Shown in pieces: positions 31,204-41,293 of a stretch of DNA of 64,000 bases. Each line of letters begins with the position of its first letter. Position 1 is the first letter of the stretch. The notes under the pieces are model-generated. The model did not search any database, was not told the origin of the DNA, and saw nothing but the letters and a program-made list of their open reading frames with translations. The stretch comes from Coxiella endosymbiont of Amblyomma americanum (GTDB lineage Bacteria > Pseudomonadota > Gammaproteobacteria > Coxiellales > Coxiellaceae), in NCBI RefSeq assembly GCF_000815025.1, contig NZ_CP007541.1, forward strand, positions 372,001-436,000, in the 5' to 3' direction. Position numbers and translations under genes: made by a program.

Positions 31204-34026
31204 ATGACGACGTGTAATTATAAAAATACTTTAAATCTTCCGCAAACCAATTTTCCTATGCGCGCTAATTTGCCAAAGAGAGAACAAGAGATGCTTATTC
31301 TTTGGGAGAAATTGGATCTATATCAAAAAATCCGAGAAGTGTGTCATGGAAAAAAAAAATTTATTCTGCATGATGGACCTCCTTACGCAAATGGCCGCGC
31401 TCATTTAGGAACTGCCTTTAATAAAATACTTAAAGATATCGTTGTAAAATCAAAAACATTAAGTGGATTTGATGCACCTTTTGTGCCTGGTTGGGATTGC
31501 CATGGATTACCAATTGAACTCAATGTTGAAAAGCAACTAGGAAAAATAAGTTTATCTGTAAATCAATTTCGTCGAGCTTGTCGAGATTATGCAACTTCAC
31601 AGATAGAATTACAGAGAAAAGATTTTAAGCGGTTAGGAGTATTAGGAGACTGGAACAATCCTTATTTAACCATGGATTTTCTTTATGAAGCTAATACTGT
31701 TCGTTCACTGTCTACAATAGTGGAAAATGGGCATTTAATTCGTAAAAAAAAACCTGTACATTGGTGTATCGCTTGTGGTTCTGCGTTAGCCGAAGCAGAA
31801 GTAGAATACTATGACAAGCGCTCATTGTCTCTTGATATAGCTTTTTGTGCGATTGATCATAAAGACATAAGTCGCCGATTCCTCATTAATGAAATTAATA
31901 AAAAGGCACGCATAATAGTGCCAATTTGGACAACCACACCTTGGACGTTGCCAGCAAATGAGGCTGTTAGTGTTCATCCTGATTTATTATATGTTTTAGT
32001 AAAAAGCGAGTTACATGATCAACATATTGTTGTGTATTGGATACTAGTCAAAGATCTGATTGATAGTGTTATGCAGCGCTATCGCATTAATAATTATATA
32101 ATATATAGTAGTTTGAAGGGAAATAAATTAGAAGGTGTGATACTACAGCATCCTTTTCTTAATCGAAATGTTCCAATTATTTTAAGTGAATATGTTACTA
32201 ATACAGTGGGAACTGGGAATGTACATATAGCCCCTGCACACGGATTAGAAGATTACTTAGTCGCAGAAAAGTACAACTTACCAATTAATAATCTTGTGGA
32301 CGCACGTGGTTATTTCATCGAAAGTGCATTTGTCGGTCGATCCGTCTTTAAGTCTAATAAGTTTATTACGATTTTACTGTCAGATAATAGGTATTTACTT
32401 CACTCTAAAATAATACAACATCATTATCCTCATTGTTGGCGCCATAAAACTCCATTAATTTTCCGATCAACTCCACAATGGTTTATCAGTATGGACAGAA
32501 ACGGATTGCGCAAGCAAGCGCTATCGGAAATTTCAAAAGTAAAGTGGATACCTACTTGGGGACAAAATCGTATCAAAAAAATGCTTTCTGATCGTCCAGA
32601 TTGGTGTATTTCACGACAACGGTTATGGGGTATTCCAATTCCACTGTTTATAAATAAAAAATCGGGAGCATTACATCCTAATACTACTTACTTGATAGAA
32701 AAAATAGCTAAAATAATTGAAAAAGAAGGCTCTGATGCTTGGTTTACATTGGAAAAAGGAACATTACTAGGAAAAGAAAGTGAGCGTTATGAGAAAGTGA
32801 TGGATGTGCTAGACGTATGGTATGACTCTGGAATAACTCATTTTAGTGTTTTAGCAGCACGATCAGAATTGCGTGTACCTGCGGAACTTTATTTAGAGGG
32901 TTCAGATCAACACAGAGGTTGGTTTCAATCATCTTTATTAACTGCTCTGGCAATGCAAGGTAGGGTACCGTATAACACAGTATTAACGTGCGGTTTTATA
33001 GTTGATAAAAAGAAACGCAAAATGTCTAAATCTTTAGGAAATGTTGTTTTGCCTTTTGATATAGTGAAAATATTAGGTGCCGATGTGCTACGTCTATGGG
33101 TTGCTGCTATGGATTATACCACTGAAGTCAATGTATCTACTGAAGTCTTGGAACGTATCTCAGACACTTATCGCAAGATTCGGAATACTGCGCGATTCTT
33201 ATTATCAAATTTATATGATTTTAATCCTAAAAAGGACATAGTGGCGACGGAAAAATTAATTGCGTTAGATCGATGGGCTATCACTACGACTCAACGTTTT
33301 CAGAAAAAAATCATATCCGCTTATAATCAATATAAGTTTTCTATTATTTACCAGTTAATTCATAGTTTTTGTACAAGGGAAATGTGTAGTTTTTATTTGG
33401 ATATTTTAAAAGATAGATTATATACTGGGAAAAAAACAGGACTACCTCGTCGTTCAGCACAAACTGCACTGTATTATATCACAGAGGCTTTTGTCCGTTG
33501 GGGGGCTCCTATTGTTAGTTTTACTATGGATGAAATGTGGAAGTGTATACCGGGAGAACGCGAAGTGTCTGTTTTTTTATCTCAATGGTTTTTGGGTTTT
33601 CCAGAGGTTGCATTATGTTCAAGGGAAGACAAGGAGTGGAAAGTGTTATTACAAATTCGTGACGAGATTAATAAAGCCATGGAAAACTATCGCAATCAGA
33701 ATAAAATTGGTTCAGCACTATCCACTGAGATTTTTTTATACGCCGATAAAAATTTATACCCAATTTTAAAAAAGTTAGGAAATGAACTGCGTTTTGTTTT
33801 TATTACCTCTGGAGCCACAGTGTTTCCTATTAATAGTCAGCCTAAGGTAGCCATAAAAACGAATCTCTCTGGATTAGCTTTAGAAATTCGTGTTTCACCA
33901 TTTAAAAAATGCTCTCGCTGCTGGCAACATCAAGTAAGCGTTGGTCAAATTAAGCAGTATCCTGCTTTATGTAATCGTTGTGTAAGTAATGCTTTTGGAG
34001 AAGGAGAGGAACGCTGGTTTGCTTAA
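31204..34026 (+). CDS. ileS: isoleucyl-tRNA synthetase
   Basis: Class I synthetase charging tRNA-Ile, 940 aa, the E. coli length. The Rossmann start GPPYANG is present, but the following HIGH motif reads HLGT (about residue 66), with Thr in place of the second His. The editing domain has [11 protein letters not shown] and [26 protein letters not shown], the [12 protein letters not shown] block and the KMSKS loop ([10 protein letters not shown]) are intact. A C-terminal zinc site is visible as CSRC and CNRC. lspA follows 40 bp downstream. Confidence 0.96.
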   Translation: MTTCNYKNTLNLPQTNFPMRANLPKREQEMLILWEKLDLYQKIREVCHGKKKFILHDGPPYANGRAHLGTAFNKILKDIVVKSKTLSGFDAPFVPGWDCHGLPIELNVEKQLGKISLSVNQFRRACRDYATSQIELQRKDFKRLGVLGDWNNPYLTMDFLYEANTVRSLSTIVENGHLIRKKKPVHWCIACGSALAEAEVEYYDKRSLSLDIAFCAIDHKDISRRFLINEINKKARIIVPIWTTTPWTLPANEAVSVHPDLLYVLVKSELHDQHIVVYWILVKDLIDSVMQRYRINNYIIYSSLKGNKLEGVILQHPFLNRNVPIILSEYVTNTVGTGNVHIAPAHGLEDYLVAEKYNLPINNLVDARGYFIESAFVGRSVFKSNKFITILLSDNRYLLHSKIIQHHYPHCWRHKTPLIFRSTPQWFISMDRNGLRKQALSEISKVKWIPTWGQNRIKKMLSDRPDWCISRQRLWGIPIPLFINKKSGALHPNTTYLIEKIAKIIEKEGSDAWFTLEKGTLLGKESERYEKVMDVLDVWYDSGITHFSVLAARSELRVPAELYLEGSDQHRGWFQSSLLTALAMQGRVPYNTVLTCGFIVDKKKRKMSKSLGNVVLPFDIVKILGADVLRLWVAAMDYTTEVNVSTEVLERISDTYRKIRNTARFLLSNLYDFNPKKDIVATEKLIALDRWAITTTQRFQKKIISAYNQYKFSIIYQLIHSFCTREMCSFYLDILKDRLYTGKKTGLPRRSAQTALYYITEAFVRWGAPIVSFTMDEMWKCIPGEREVSVFLSQWFLGFPEVALCSREDKEWKVLLQIRDEINKAMENYRNQNKIGSALSTEIFLYADKNLYPILKKLGNELRFVFITSGATVFPINSQPKVAIKTNLSGLALEIRVSPFKKCSRCWQHQVSVGQIKQYPALCNRCVSNAFGEGEERWFA

Positions 34027-34066
34027 AATCAGTATTTCTGAAAAAATATAGAGAAAAATTAAAGTA

Positions 34067-34564
34067 GTGAAAAGAGCTAGAGAAAAAAAGGTAACATCGG
34101 TTTGGTTACGTGCCAGTGTCTATGTTGTCATAGCAGATCAACTAACAAAGTATTTAGCTGTGTACTTTTTAACATATGGTATTCCTGTTAAAATTCTTCC
34201 TTGGTTGAATTTAACGTTGCGCTATAATACTGGGACTGCTTTTGGATTTTTTTTTACTGTAGGCAAAAGGCATCCGTATTTTTTCTTTCTGATTTTGTTA
34301 ATAGTCAGTGCATTGTTTATAACAATATGGTTAGGACAAATAAAATATTCCAATAAATGGAGAGATTTCTGGATTGCATTAGTTATTGGAGGAACATTTG
34401 GTAATTTTCTTGATCGTATTCGATTTGGGTATGTAATTGATTTTATTGATTTTCATATTAAACATTGGCACTATGCTGTCTTTAATATCGCCGATTGTAC
34501 TATTTGTATAGGAGGATTTCTATTAATAGTGTCATTACTGACATCGTACGGTTTTCTTGAATAA
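34067..34564 (+). CDS. lspA: lipoprotein signal peptidase (signal peptidase II)
   Basis: Inner-membrane aspartyl protease that removes signal peptides from prolipoproteins. Four membrane helices. The catalytic pair is visible in GGTFGNFLDRIRFG and AVFNIADCTI; LRYNTGTAFGFF is the conserved N-terminal block (usually NxGAAF). 165 aa, GTG start. The ileS-lspA order is the common one. Confidence 0.95.
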   Translation: MKRAREKKVTSVWLRASVYVVIADQLTKYLAVYFLTYGIPVKILPWLNLTLRYNTGTAFGFFFTVGKRHPYFFFLILLIVSALFITIWLGQIKYSNKWRDFWIALVIGGTFGNFLDRIRFGYVIDFIDFHIKHWHYAVFNIADCTICIGGFLLIVSLLTSYGFLE

Positions 34565-34681
34565 TTTCCAAGATTCAATAGTTGCATCCGCTCTCGTATC
34601 TTTATATGTATTTTTTCTTAACAAATTATTGATGACAAGAAAATGCCATAATTTGTTGGACACTGTTAAACATTTTCCATT

Positions 34682-34707
34682 CCTCTCCCTCTGCATGTAA
34701 GGAGAGG
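34682..34707. terminator. hairpin downstream of lspA, possible terminator
   Basis: Seven-base CCTCTCC/GGAGAGG arms (34682-34688 with 34701-34707) and a 12-base loop lie 118 bp after lspA. T-rich sequence follows, but not as an uninterrupted run, so termination is likely rather than certain. Confidence 0.45.
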
Positions 34708-34806
34708 GTATTGCGTTTTCTTCTTTTCTCTCTGAGTTTTGTTATATACTAACTTTTTCTTTTTATTTTCGGTCCATTTCTGCCGATAATACATTGTATT
34801 CCCGTG

Positions 34807-34879
34807 TGGGCCGTATAGGATTTGAACCTATGACCAACGGATTAAAAGTCCGATGCTCTACCAACTGAGCTAACGGCCC
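34807..34879 (-). tRNA. tRNA-Lys (anticodon TTT)
   Basis: 73-nt cloverleaf on the minus strand. The acceptor GGGCCGT pairs perfectly with ACGGCCC. The D arm has GCTCAGTTGG, the anticodon loop is CTTTTAA and the T arm is ATAGGTTCAAATCCTAT. The anticodon stem has a T-T mismatch at its outermost pair (27-43), where E. coli has G-T. CCA is not encoded. Confidence 0.96.
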
Positions 34880-35250
34880 AGAAATATCTGAAATTAGAAA
34901 TAATAATAACTTTTAAAAAAATAACAAGCAGCAAATAAGCATTAATATTTCTAGAAAAAAACAAAGATGATTCTTACTTTTTCTCTTATAGAGTTATAAA
35001 AAAATGGAACTATACTGTATGGACGTTTTTTGTTATTTTCTAGGATTTGTAATTTCTTAATTTACCACAAAGTGTACTTTTGATATTACGTAAAAAGAGA
35101 AACGTATCGTCATAATAAAATTAATGATTGTGAGAAGAAAAACCTCACTCGTATCCCGCATCGTTAATTGTTAGGGGTCAACAAATTTAATATTAAAAGC
35201 ATATAACGCCAAAAAACGATTCTCAAAGATTATAATCGTAATAAACAACG
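34880..35250. other. non-coding spacer between tRNA-Lys and panC
   Basis: About 370 bp, AT rich, with no sustained reading frame or RNA gene that I can recognise. Confidence 0.45.
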
Positions 35251-36024
35251 CTATTTCTCTGTTGAAAGTGGGATATTATCGATTAATCGAGTGCTACCGA
35301 TTTGCACTGCTATAAATCTACGTCCTTTATAGTCTTCAATATAATTAACATCTATCCCTTTTTGGGTTAATGCTTTTTTAATTTGATCACAAGACATTGG
35401 TGAGTGAAAAACTTTAGAAAAGTATTTTGCTAATTGTAATTGTTCTCTTGTTAAACGTTTGTTTCTAGAACTTAAAGGTAAACCAAATTCATTACGAATA
35501 ACAGCACATTCTACGATTTTAGTTTCTAAAAAAAATGCCTTGACTAAACCTTTTATAAGTTGTAGTTGTTGATAGTCTTTTTCACCGAAGTAACTACGCG
35601 TAGGTTTTATTAAAAGTAATAATTTTATTATAACCGTCAAGACTCCATCAAAGTGTCCGACGCGAAATAATGTTTCTTGGTGTTTCGATGTAGCAATATA
35701 AGTAATTTTATAAGTAAAATCATCAGGATAAAGTTCTGTATAAGAAGGAATAAAAATATAATCAACACCACAATTTGTGGCTAGGATTATATCTTCATCT
35801 ATCGAACGGGGATAGTTTTTAAAATCGTTACAATCATTGAACTGGGTAGGATTAACAAATAAACTCAGAACTGTCAATTTATTTTCTTTTTTTGAAAGTT
35901 GAAGTAAGCTTTTATGTCCGGCATGCAGGCTACCCATAGTGGGCACAAAGCCCAAGGAAGTGCTTCCTTTAAAATTCTTCCTCACTAACAACCAATTGTC
36001 AACTGTGTTTACTATCTCCGTCAT
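35251..36024 (-). CDS. panC: pantothenate synthetase
   Basis: Joins pantoate and beta-alanine with ATP to give pantothenate. The N-terminal FVPTMGSLHAGHKSLL carries the HxGH nucleotidyl-transfer motif; FVNPTQFN, YFGEKDYQQL and LPLSSRNKRLT are the other family blocks. I choose the ATG at 36024 (257 aa); a TTG at 36048 would overlap panB by 20 bases. It lies 4 bp after panB, so the two form one operon. panD and panE are not in the window. Confidence 0.95.
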   Translation of the reverse strand: MTEIVNTVDNWLLVRKNFKGSTSLGFVPTMGSLHAGHKSLLQLSKKENKLTVLSLFVNPTQFNDCNDFKNYPRSIDEDIILATNCGVDYIFIPSYTELYPDDFTYKITYIATSKHQETLFRVGHFDGVLTVIIKLLLLIKPTRSYFGEKDYQQLQLIKGLVKAFFLETKIVECAVIRNEFGLPLSSRNKRLTREQLQLAKYFSKVFHSPMSCDQIKKALTQKGIDVNYIEDYKGRRFIAVQIGSTRLIDNIPLSTEK

Positions 36025-36028
36025 ATTC

Positions 36029-36817
36029 TTAATAAGAGTGTTCTTCAATGCTAGGAAAATTTGATGATTTCACTGCTTGATTAAAATCGTTTAATGCTTT
36101 TTCGATGAGTTCAAAACCATTTAGAAATTTTTTTAGATATTTAGGTGTAAATTGATTATTCATACCCAAAAGATCTTGTAGTACGAGAATTTGTCCAGAA
36201 GTATAAGGACCCGCTCCTATCCCTACGGTGGGAATGGTAACAGAGTTTGTTACATCTTTAGCTAAAAGATACGGTATGCATTCTAATACAAGAGCAAAAC
36301 ATCCTGCGTCTTCTAATGCTTTAGCATCCTGTTTTAATTTATTAGCCGTTTCTCGATCTTTACCTTGAACCTTAAAACCACCGATGGTATGAATAGATTG
36401 TGGTGTTAATCCCAGATGTCCCATAACAGGAATTCCTGACTTTACAATATGGTGAATTAGTTTTAAATTTCCATCGACACCTTCTAATTTAATAGCGTCA
36501 GCTCCTGATCGCATAAGTTTTTCAGCAGATATCATGTTAGAAGTTAAATTTTTTCGATAAGAACAAAAAGGCATATCTCCAACGATAAATTTATTAGAAA
36601 CTCCCTTTGCCACTGCTTGAATATGTTTCGCTATTATATCCACAGTTGCCGCAATAGTAGTTGTATGACCATACACAACCATAGCAAGACTATCACCTAC
36701 CAAAACGCAGTCAATTTGACTTTTTGAGACAATAAAAGCAGACCAGTAATCATAGCAAGTGATCATACTAATTTTTTTTCCATTTTCCTTCATAGATTGA
36801 AAATCATAGACTTTCAT
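36029..36817 (-). CDS. panB: ketopantoate hydroxymethyltransferase
   Basis: Transfers a hydroxymethyl group from methylene-THF to ketoisovalerate, the committed pantothenate step. Conserved blocks: KISMITCYDYWSAF, CVLVGDSLAMVVYGH, GDMPFCSY, KLEGVDG, VMGHLGLTPQ and PTVGIGAGPYTSGQILV. The ATG at 36817 gives MKVYDFQSMKENGKK, the natural start; an in-frame start at 36862 adds a hydrophobic stretch not seen in the family. 262 aa. First gene of panB-panC. Confidence 0.96.
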   Translation of the reverse strand: MKVYDFQSMKENGKKISMITCYDYWSAFIVSKSQIDCVLVGDSLAMVVYGHTTTIAATVDIIAKHIQAVAKGVSNKFIVGDMPFCSYRKNLTSNMISAEKLMRSGADAIKLEGVDGNLKLIHHIVKSGIPVMGHLGLTPQSIHTIGGFKVQGKDRETANKLKQDAKALEDAGCFALVLECIPYLLAKDVTNSVTIPTVGIGAGPYTSGQILVLQDLLGMNNQFTPKYLKKFLNGFELIEKALNDFNQAVKSSNFPSIEEHSY

Positions 36818-37368
36818 AACAATAACCGGGAACCCACAAAAGGCAAAAAACGACAAAACCACACGGTCTGAATCGTATGAAAAATTTCATTTTCCATACA
36901 CAAACGCAAGAAACAGACAGAGGATAAACTTAAAAGGAAAAAAAGGCAAGAGACTGATTGCGAATTTATAGATAAAGTAAAACAATTTTTTAATTAGATT
37001 TACCGTTATTGACTAGAATATTCCATAATGTAAATTAAGTGAGACAGCCAGCTCTTAATAAAACATAACTTACTTCTTGTTTATTGTATTTATTCTATTC
37101 TTCGTTAATTAGGGTATGTATTTTAATGAAACCGTTATTGTTTACAGATATACTTTACGAAAGGTTAAAATAAACTCATGAATTGATTGTTCGTCTCTCA
37201 TACAAGAGACAAAAATATTGCCGAATATTTTAATGTATTAAAAGATAAAAAGGTTGCTATATGGAAAAATTAATTTTTCTCTGTAGGTTCCGTACGGTTA
37301 TCCTAAGATTTTCGTAAAACTGTTTGTTATGTTCATGCAGTAAAATTTTATTATAAGAAGAAATTAAC
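36818..37368. other. non-coding spacer between panB and prfB
   Basis: About 550 bp between divergent genes. It contains a small GTCTCT/AGAGAC hairpin (37193-37210) without a T tract on the plus strand. I see no gene. Confidence 0.45.
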
Positions 37369-38467
37369 ATGCTAGAAATTAGTGTATTAATTGAAAAACT
37401 TGATAATCTCAAAGCCCACAGTTTGGACTTGTGGAGGTATCTTTGATCTTAATTCTAAAAAAATACGATTGTTAGAAATTCAACACATATTAGAAAATCC
37501 AGATTTGTGGAAAAATCCTAAAAAGGCTCTTTCTTTAAATCGTGAGCGATCTAATTTAGAAATACTTTTCCAGAAGTACAATAACATTGAAAAAGGAATT
37601 AATGACGTCATTGAATTTTCTCTCCTCTTTAAAGAGGGAGGGGACGCGGATTTATATAAAGAATTGATCCATGAAATTAAACACCTTGAAGATCAAATGA
37701 AGGAGTTAGTACTGCAACAGATGTTTCCTGAGAAAATAAACTTACGAAATGCCTATCTTGATATACAGGCTGGTTCTGGTGGGGTAGAAGCCCAGGATTG
37801 GGCAGAGATGCTTTTTCGCATGTATTTGCGTTGGGGAAATAAACACGGATTTACTATTACTGTAATGGAAGTTTCTTCAGGAGAAATCACAGGAATTAAA
37901 AGAGCTACAGCAAAGTTTGAAGGTAAATATTCTTATGGGTGGTTGCGCACCGAAACTGGCGTGCATCGGTTAGTGCGCAAGTCGCCTTTTAATTCTGGAA
38001 ATCGTCGACATACTTCTTTTGCTTCTGTATTCGTTTCTCCAGAAGTAGCAGAAGATATTAATGTCACCATTAATCCTAATGCCTTGCGCGTCGACACTTA
38101 TCGTGCCAGTGGTGCTGGTGGACAACATGTTAATCGCACAGATTCCGCCGTTCGTATTACTCATGTACCAACTGGTATTGTGGTTCAGTGTCAAAGTGAG
38201 CGATCACAACATAAAAATAGAGCCCAAGCAATGCAACAGTTACAAGCAAAGCTCTATGAGCTAGAAGCAACGAAACAACGTGAGAAAAAAGCTATCTTAG
38301 AAGCTTCTAAATCAGAAATTAGTTGGGGAAATCAAATTCGTTCTTATATTTTGGATACATCTCGCGTGAAAGATGTAAGAACTGGCATCGAAACGAGCGA
38401 TATCCAGGCAGTGCTAGACGGAAATATTGACCAATTTATTGAAGCGTATTTAAAACGAAAAAAATAG
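37369..38467 (+). CDS. prfB: peptide chain release factor 2 (programmed +1 frameshift)
   Basis: Terminates translation at UGA and UAA. The gene is in two frames. ATG 37369 starts a 25-codon leader frame (MLEISVLIEKLDNLKAHSL...) that ends in CTT TGA at 37441-37446. A +1 shift there enters the main frame, giving about 365 aa, exactly the E. coli RF2 length. The tripeptide SPF (RKSPFNSG) reads the stop codon and GGQ (SGAGGQHVN) triggers hydrolysis. The residue before SGAGGQ is Ala, the more active form in E. coli studies. lysS follows 98 bp downstream, as in many bacteria. Confidence 0.96.
37433..37446 (+). promoter_or_regulatory. RF2 programmed frameshift site
   Basis: GGAGG (37433-37437), an internal Shine-Dalgarno-like element, stands three bases before the slippery CTT and the in-frame TGA (37444-37446). 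This has the layout of the well-studied E. coli prfB site, including TATCTTTGA. Low RF2 lets the ribosome slip from CTT to TTT and make more RF2, an autoregulatory loop. Confidence 0.93.
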
Positions 38468-38565
38468 TAGTATTATCATATTATGATATTATTTTGTTTA
38501 TCAATAAAATTTTACTTCTTAGATTGTCTAAGAATTTAAGTTGTTGCAGCATTAGGAATTAAACG

Positions 38566-40077
38566 GTGAAGTTAAGAAATTGCGTCAAAGAGGAAAATGA
38601 ACAAATTCTGAAGCGAAAAGCGAAGCTCAATAGGCTACGGGCGATAGGTCAGGCTTATCCTAATGATTTTAAGAGAGATAGTTTAGCGTTTCATTTGCAT
38701 ACTACTTATGGTCAATACACAGAAGAAACTCTGATACGGAAAACTATTGATGTTAAAATGGCGGGACGTATGATGATTAGACGTCTTATAGGAAAAGCTA
38801 GTTTTATTCATATCCAAGATATGACAGGGCGTATGCAGATTTATGTTTCTCAAGACAAATTGCTTGATGATACCTATTCTGAATTTAAAGATTGGGATCT
38901 TGGGGATATTCTTGGAATTGAAGGAGCACTCTTTAAAACAAAAACCGGAGAATTATCTGTTAAAGCCAAAAAAATTCGATTATTAGCCAAGGCATTACGT
39001 CCTATGCCTGATAAATTTCGTGGATTAAATAATCAGGAACATCGCGTTCGTCAACGTTATCTGGATTTAATTGTAAATAAAACGTCCTATCATCTATTTC
39101 AAGTGCGTTCGTACATTGTAACGCAAATTCGCCGTTTCTTAGACGACCGTGGATTTATAGAAGTTGAAACGCCTATGATGCATCCTTTGGTAGGAGGAGC
39201 AGCTGCACGTCCTTTTAAAACGCATCACAATGCGATGAATATGGATTTGTATTTACGAATTGCTCCTGAGCTGTATTTAAAACGATTAGTGATTGGTGGT
39301 TTTGAAAATGTTTATGAGATTAATCGAAACTTTCGAAACGAAGGTATTTCTAGTCAGCATAACCCAGAATTTACCATGTTAGAATTTTATCAAGCTTATG
39401 CGACGTACAAAGATATGATGATTCTTACCGAAGAAATGATAAGATATTTAGCCAATAAAATTTTCGGTCGACTAAAAATAATTTACCAAAATATTGAGAT
39501 TGATTTAAAAAAACCTTTTCTGCGTTTATCATTGCGTGAAGCAATTTTACAATTTAATCCTGACATAAAGAGTGATCAGATTGATGATTTTAGAAAAGCT
39601 ACCAATTTAGCTAAGCGGTACGAAATTTCTATTCCAAAATACTACGGTTTAGGAAAGATCCAAACAGAATTATTTAAGAAACTCGTGGAAGAAAAATTAC
39701 AACAACCGATTTTTATTACCCATTTTCCTAAGGAAGTATCTCCATTATCTCGAAGTAATGAGATTGATAATTTTGTTACGGATCGTTTTGAATTTTATGT
39801 TGGAGGTCGAGAAATTGCAAACGGATTTTCTGAATTAAACGACCCAGAAGATCAAGCAACTCGTTTTCGTGAACAGTTACAGGCTCGAAGCGCGGGAGAT
39901 TTAGAAGCAATGGATCTTGATGAAGACTACATTACAGCATTGGAATATGGTCTTCCTCCTACTGGAGGTGAAGGTATTGGTATTGATCGTTTAGTAACGC
40001 TCTTTGTAGACAAACTGTCCATTCGAGACGTAATTTTATTTCCACTTTTGCGGGCTAAAAGTATGTCCAGAAATTGA
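38566..40077 (+). CDS. lysS: lysyl-tRNA synthetase, class II
   Basis: Charges tRNA-Lys. The N-terminal OB fold runs to about residue 140. The class II core has motif 1 (FIEVETPMMHP), motif 2 (NFRNEGISSQHNPEFTMLEFY) in the adenylate site, and motif 3 (GIGIDRLVTLF) near the end. 503 aa, GTG start, full length. A single base separates its stop from the stop of the convergent ygfZ. Confidence 0.97.
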   Translation: MKLRNCVKEENEQILKRKAKLNRLRAIGQAYPNDFKRDSLAFHLHTTYGQYTEETLIRKTIDVKMAGRMMIRRLIGKASFIHIQDMTGRMQIYVSQDKLLDDTYSEFKDWDLGDILGIEGALFKTKTGELSVKAKKIRLLAKALRPMPDKFRGLNNQEHRVRQRYLDLIVNKTSYHLFQVRSYIVTQIRRFLDDRGFIEVETPMMHPLVGGAAARPFKTHHNAMNMDLYLRIAPELYLKRLVIGGFENVYEINRNFRNEGISSQHNPEFTMLEFYQAYATYKDMMILTEEMIRYLANKIFGRLKIIYQNIEIDLKKPFLRLSLREAILQFNPDIKSDQIDDFRKATNLAKRYEISIPKYYGLGKIQTELFKKLVEEKLQQPIFITHFPKEVSPLSRSNEIDNFVTDRFEFYVGGREIANGFSELNDPEDQATRFREQLQARSAGDLEAMDLDEDYITALEYGLPPTGGEGIGIDRLVTLFVDKLSIRDVILFPLLRAKSMSRN

Positions 40078-40078
40078 A

Positions 40079-40816
40079 TTATTTGCATAATGTAATATTT
40101 GTTAATACTGTACGACCAAAAAGAATGCTATGACCATGATACTCAATAGTGGTATCTTGAATGACAGCCAATAATCTGTATCTCTCTTCTTCTTGTAAAG
40201 CTGCTTCAACAATAATACCGACGTTTTGCTCGTCCTGATTTTTTAATTCATCTCCAGGTTTTGGGGAAATTTGACTAATAATCTCAGCACGATAAAGATG
40301 ACGCTTTAATTTTCCTAAATAGTGAGTACGCGCAATAACTTCCTGACCAATATAACATCCCTTGGTAAAATTTAGAGCGTCCCATTTTTGTAAATTGAGC
40401 ATTTGTGGAATAAATTTAGCTTTAGTCTGGGGGTAAATCCATGCTAAGCCAATGCGAATATTCCAATCTTTCCAAGAGTTTTCTCCCATTTCCATTATTT
40501 GAATATTAAGTGGAAGTTTAATTGACCAATCGTGAGTAATCGTTAATTCTACCTTAGAAAAAATAGAATACTTTTTCAGATGATCAATGGTATGAACAAC
40601 TGTTGATTTTTGGAGTAAGATACAATAATATCCTTTTTGATAGACAACATAAAAATCCGAAATTACTCGTCCTTTATAATCACAGCATGCGCTAAATGAC
40701 CCGTAGGTTTCTGTAATCTTGTACAAATCACAAGTAACCTGGTTCTGTAAAAAAGTTCCAGAATCGGCGCCACTAACGACTAAAATTGAAAAGAGACGTG
40801 ACGGAATGGTGTACAT
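40079..40816 (-). CDS. ygfZ: folate-binding Fe-S repair protein YgfZ
   Basis: GcvT-like, tetrahydrofolate-dependent protein that helps build or repair some Fe-S enzymes. The diagnostic KGCYIGQEVIAR motif lies near residue 150, with the conserved Cys. N-terminal VSGADSGTFLQNQVTCD matches the GcvT/YgfZ fold. 245 aa, shorter than the E. coli protein (about 326) but common for compact homologues. Radical SAM and Fe-S enzymes such as ThiC may be clients (inference). Confidence 0.9.
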   Translation of the reverse strand: MYTIPSRLFSILVVSGADSGTFLQNQVTCDLYKITETYGSFSACCDYKGRVISDFYVVYQKGYYCILLQKSTVVHTIDHLKKYSIFSKVELTITHDWSIKLPLNIQIMEMGENSWKDWNIRIGLAWIYPQTKAKFIPQMLNLQKWDALNFTKGCYIGQEVIARTHYLGKLKRHLYRAEIISQISPKPGDELKNQDEQNVGIIVEAALQEEERYRLLAVIQDTTIEYHGHSILFGRTVLTNITLCK

Positions 40817-40945
40817 AAGTATCTTTTTTATTAATCAATAAGTTTAATTTTTTGCTTTCCTATCATTGTCTTTCTTACTTAAAGAGGAAAGTGGAAAGAT
40901 TCTAACTTTTGTCTAAAATGCATTTCATTTTTTAAATCGTAAAAC

Positions 40946-41293
40946 TTACATTTTTTCTTTAATTCTTGCTTTACGACCCTGCAAATTACGCAGATAATAA
41001 AGTTTTGCGCGACGAACACTACCTCGGCGCTTTACACTGATAGAAACAATTAATGGACTATACAGTGAAAAAACACGTTCAATACCTTCACTATATGATA
41101 TTTTACGGACAGTAAATGACGAGTTTAAGCCGCGATTACGACGAGCAATCACTACACCTTCAAAATTTTGAAGTCGTTCTCGATCACTTTCTTTAACTCT
41201 AATTTGCACGATTACACTATCTCCAGGGCGAAAAGCAGGGATAGCCTTATCTCGAATTTGTTCTTGTTCTAGAATTTGGATAATCTTGTTCAT
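40946..41293 (-). CDS. rplS: 50S ribosomal protein L19
   Basis: Located at the 30S-50S interface. From the ATG at 41293 the protein begins [13 protein letters not shown] and has [45 protein letters not shown] and [20 protein letters not shown]. 115 aa, normal. The upstream end overlaps the trmD 3' end by 47 bases in another frame; an earlier start at 41347 is inside trmD and unlike the family. Confidence 0.96.
   Translation of the reverse strand: MNKIIQILEQEQIRDKAIPAFRPGDSVIVQIRVKESDRERLQNFEGVVIARRNRGLNSSFTVRKISYSEGIERVFSLYSPLIVSISVKRRGSVRRAKLYYLRNLQGRKARIKEKM

Noticed and set aside
37193-37210. GTCTCT/AGAGAC hairpin upstream of prfB
   Set aside because: Only six base pairs and no T tract on the plus strand; far from any gene end, so not called a terminator.
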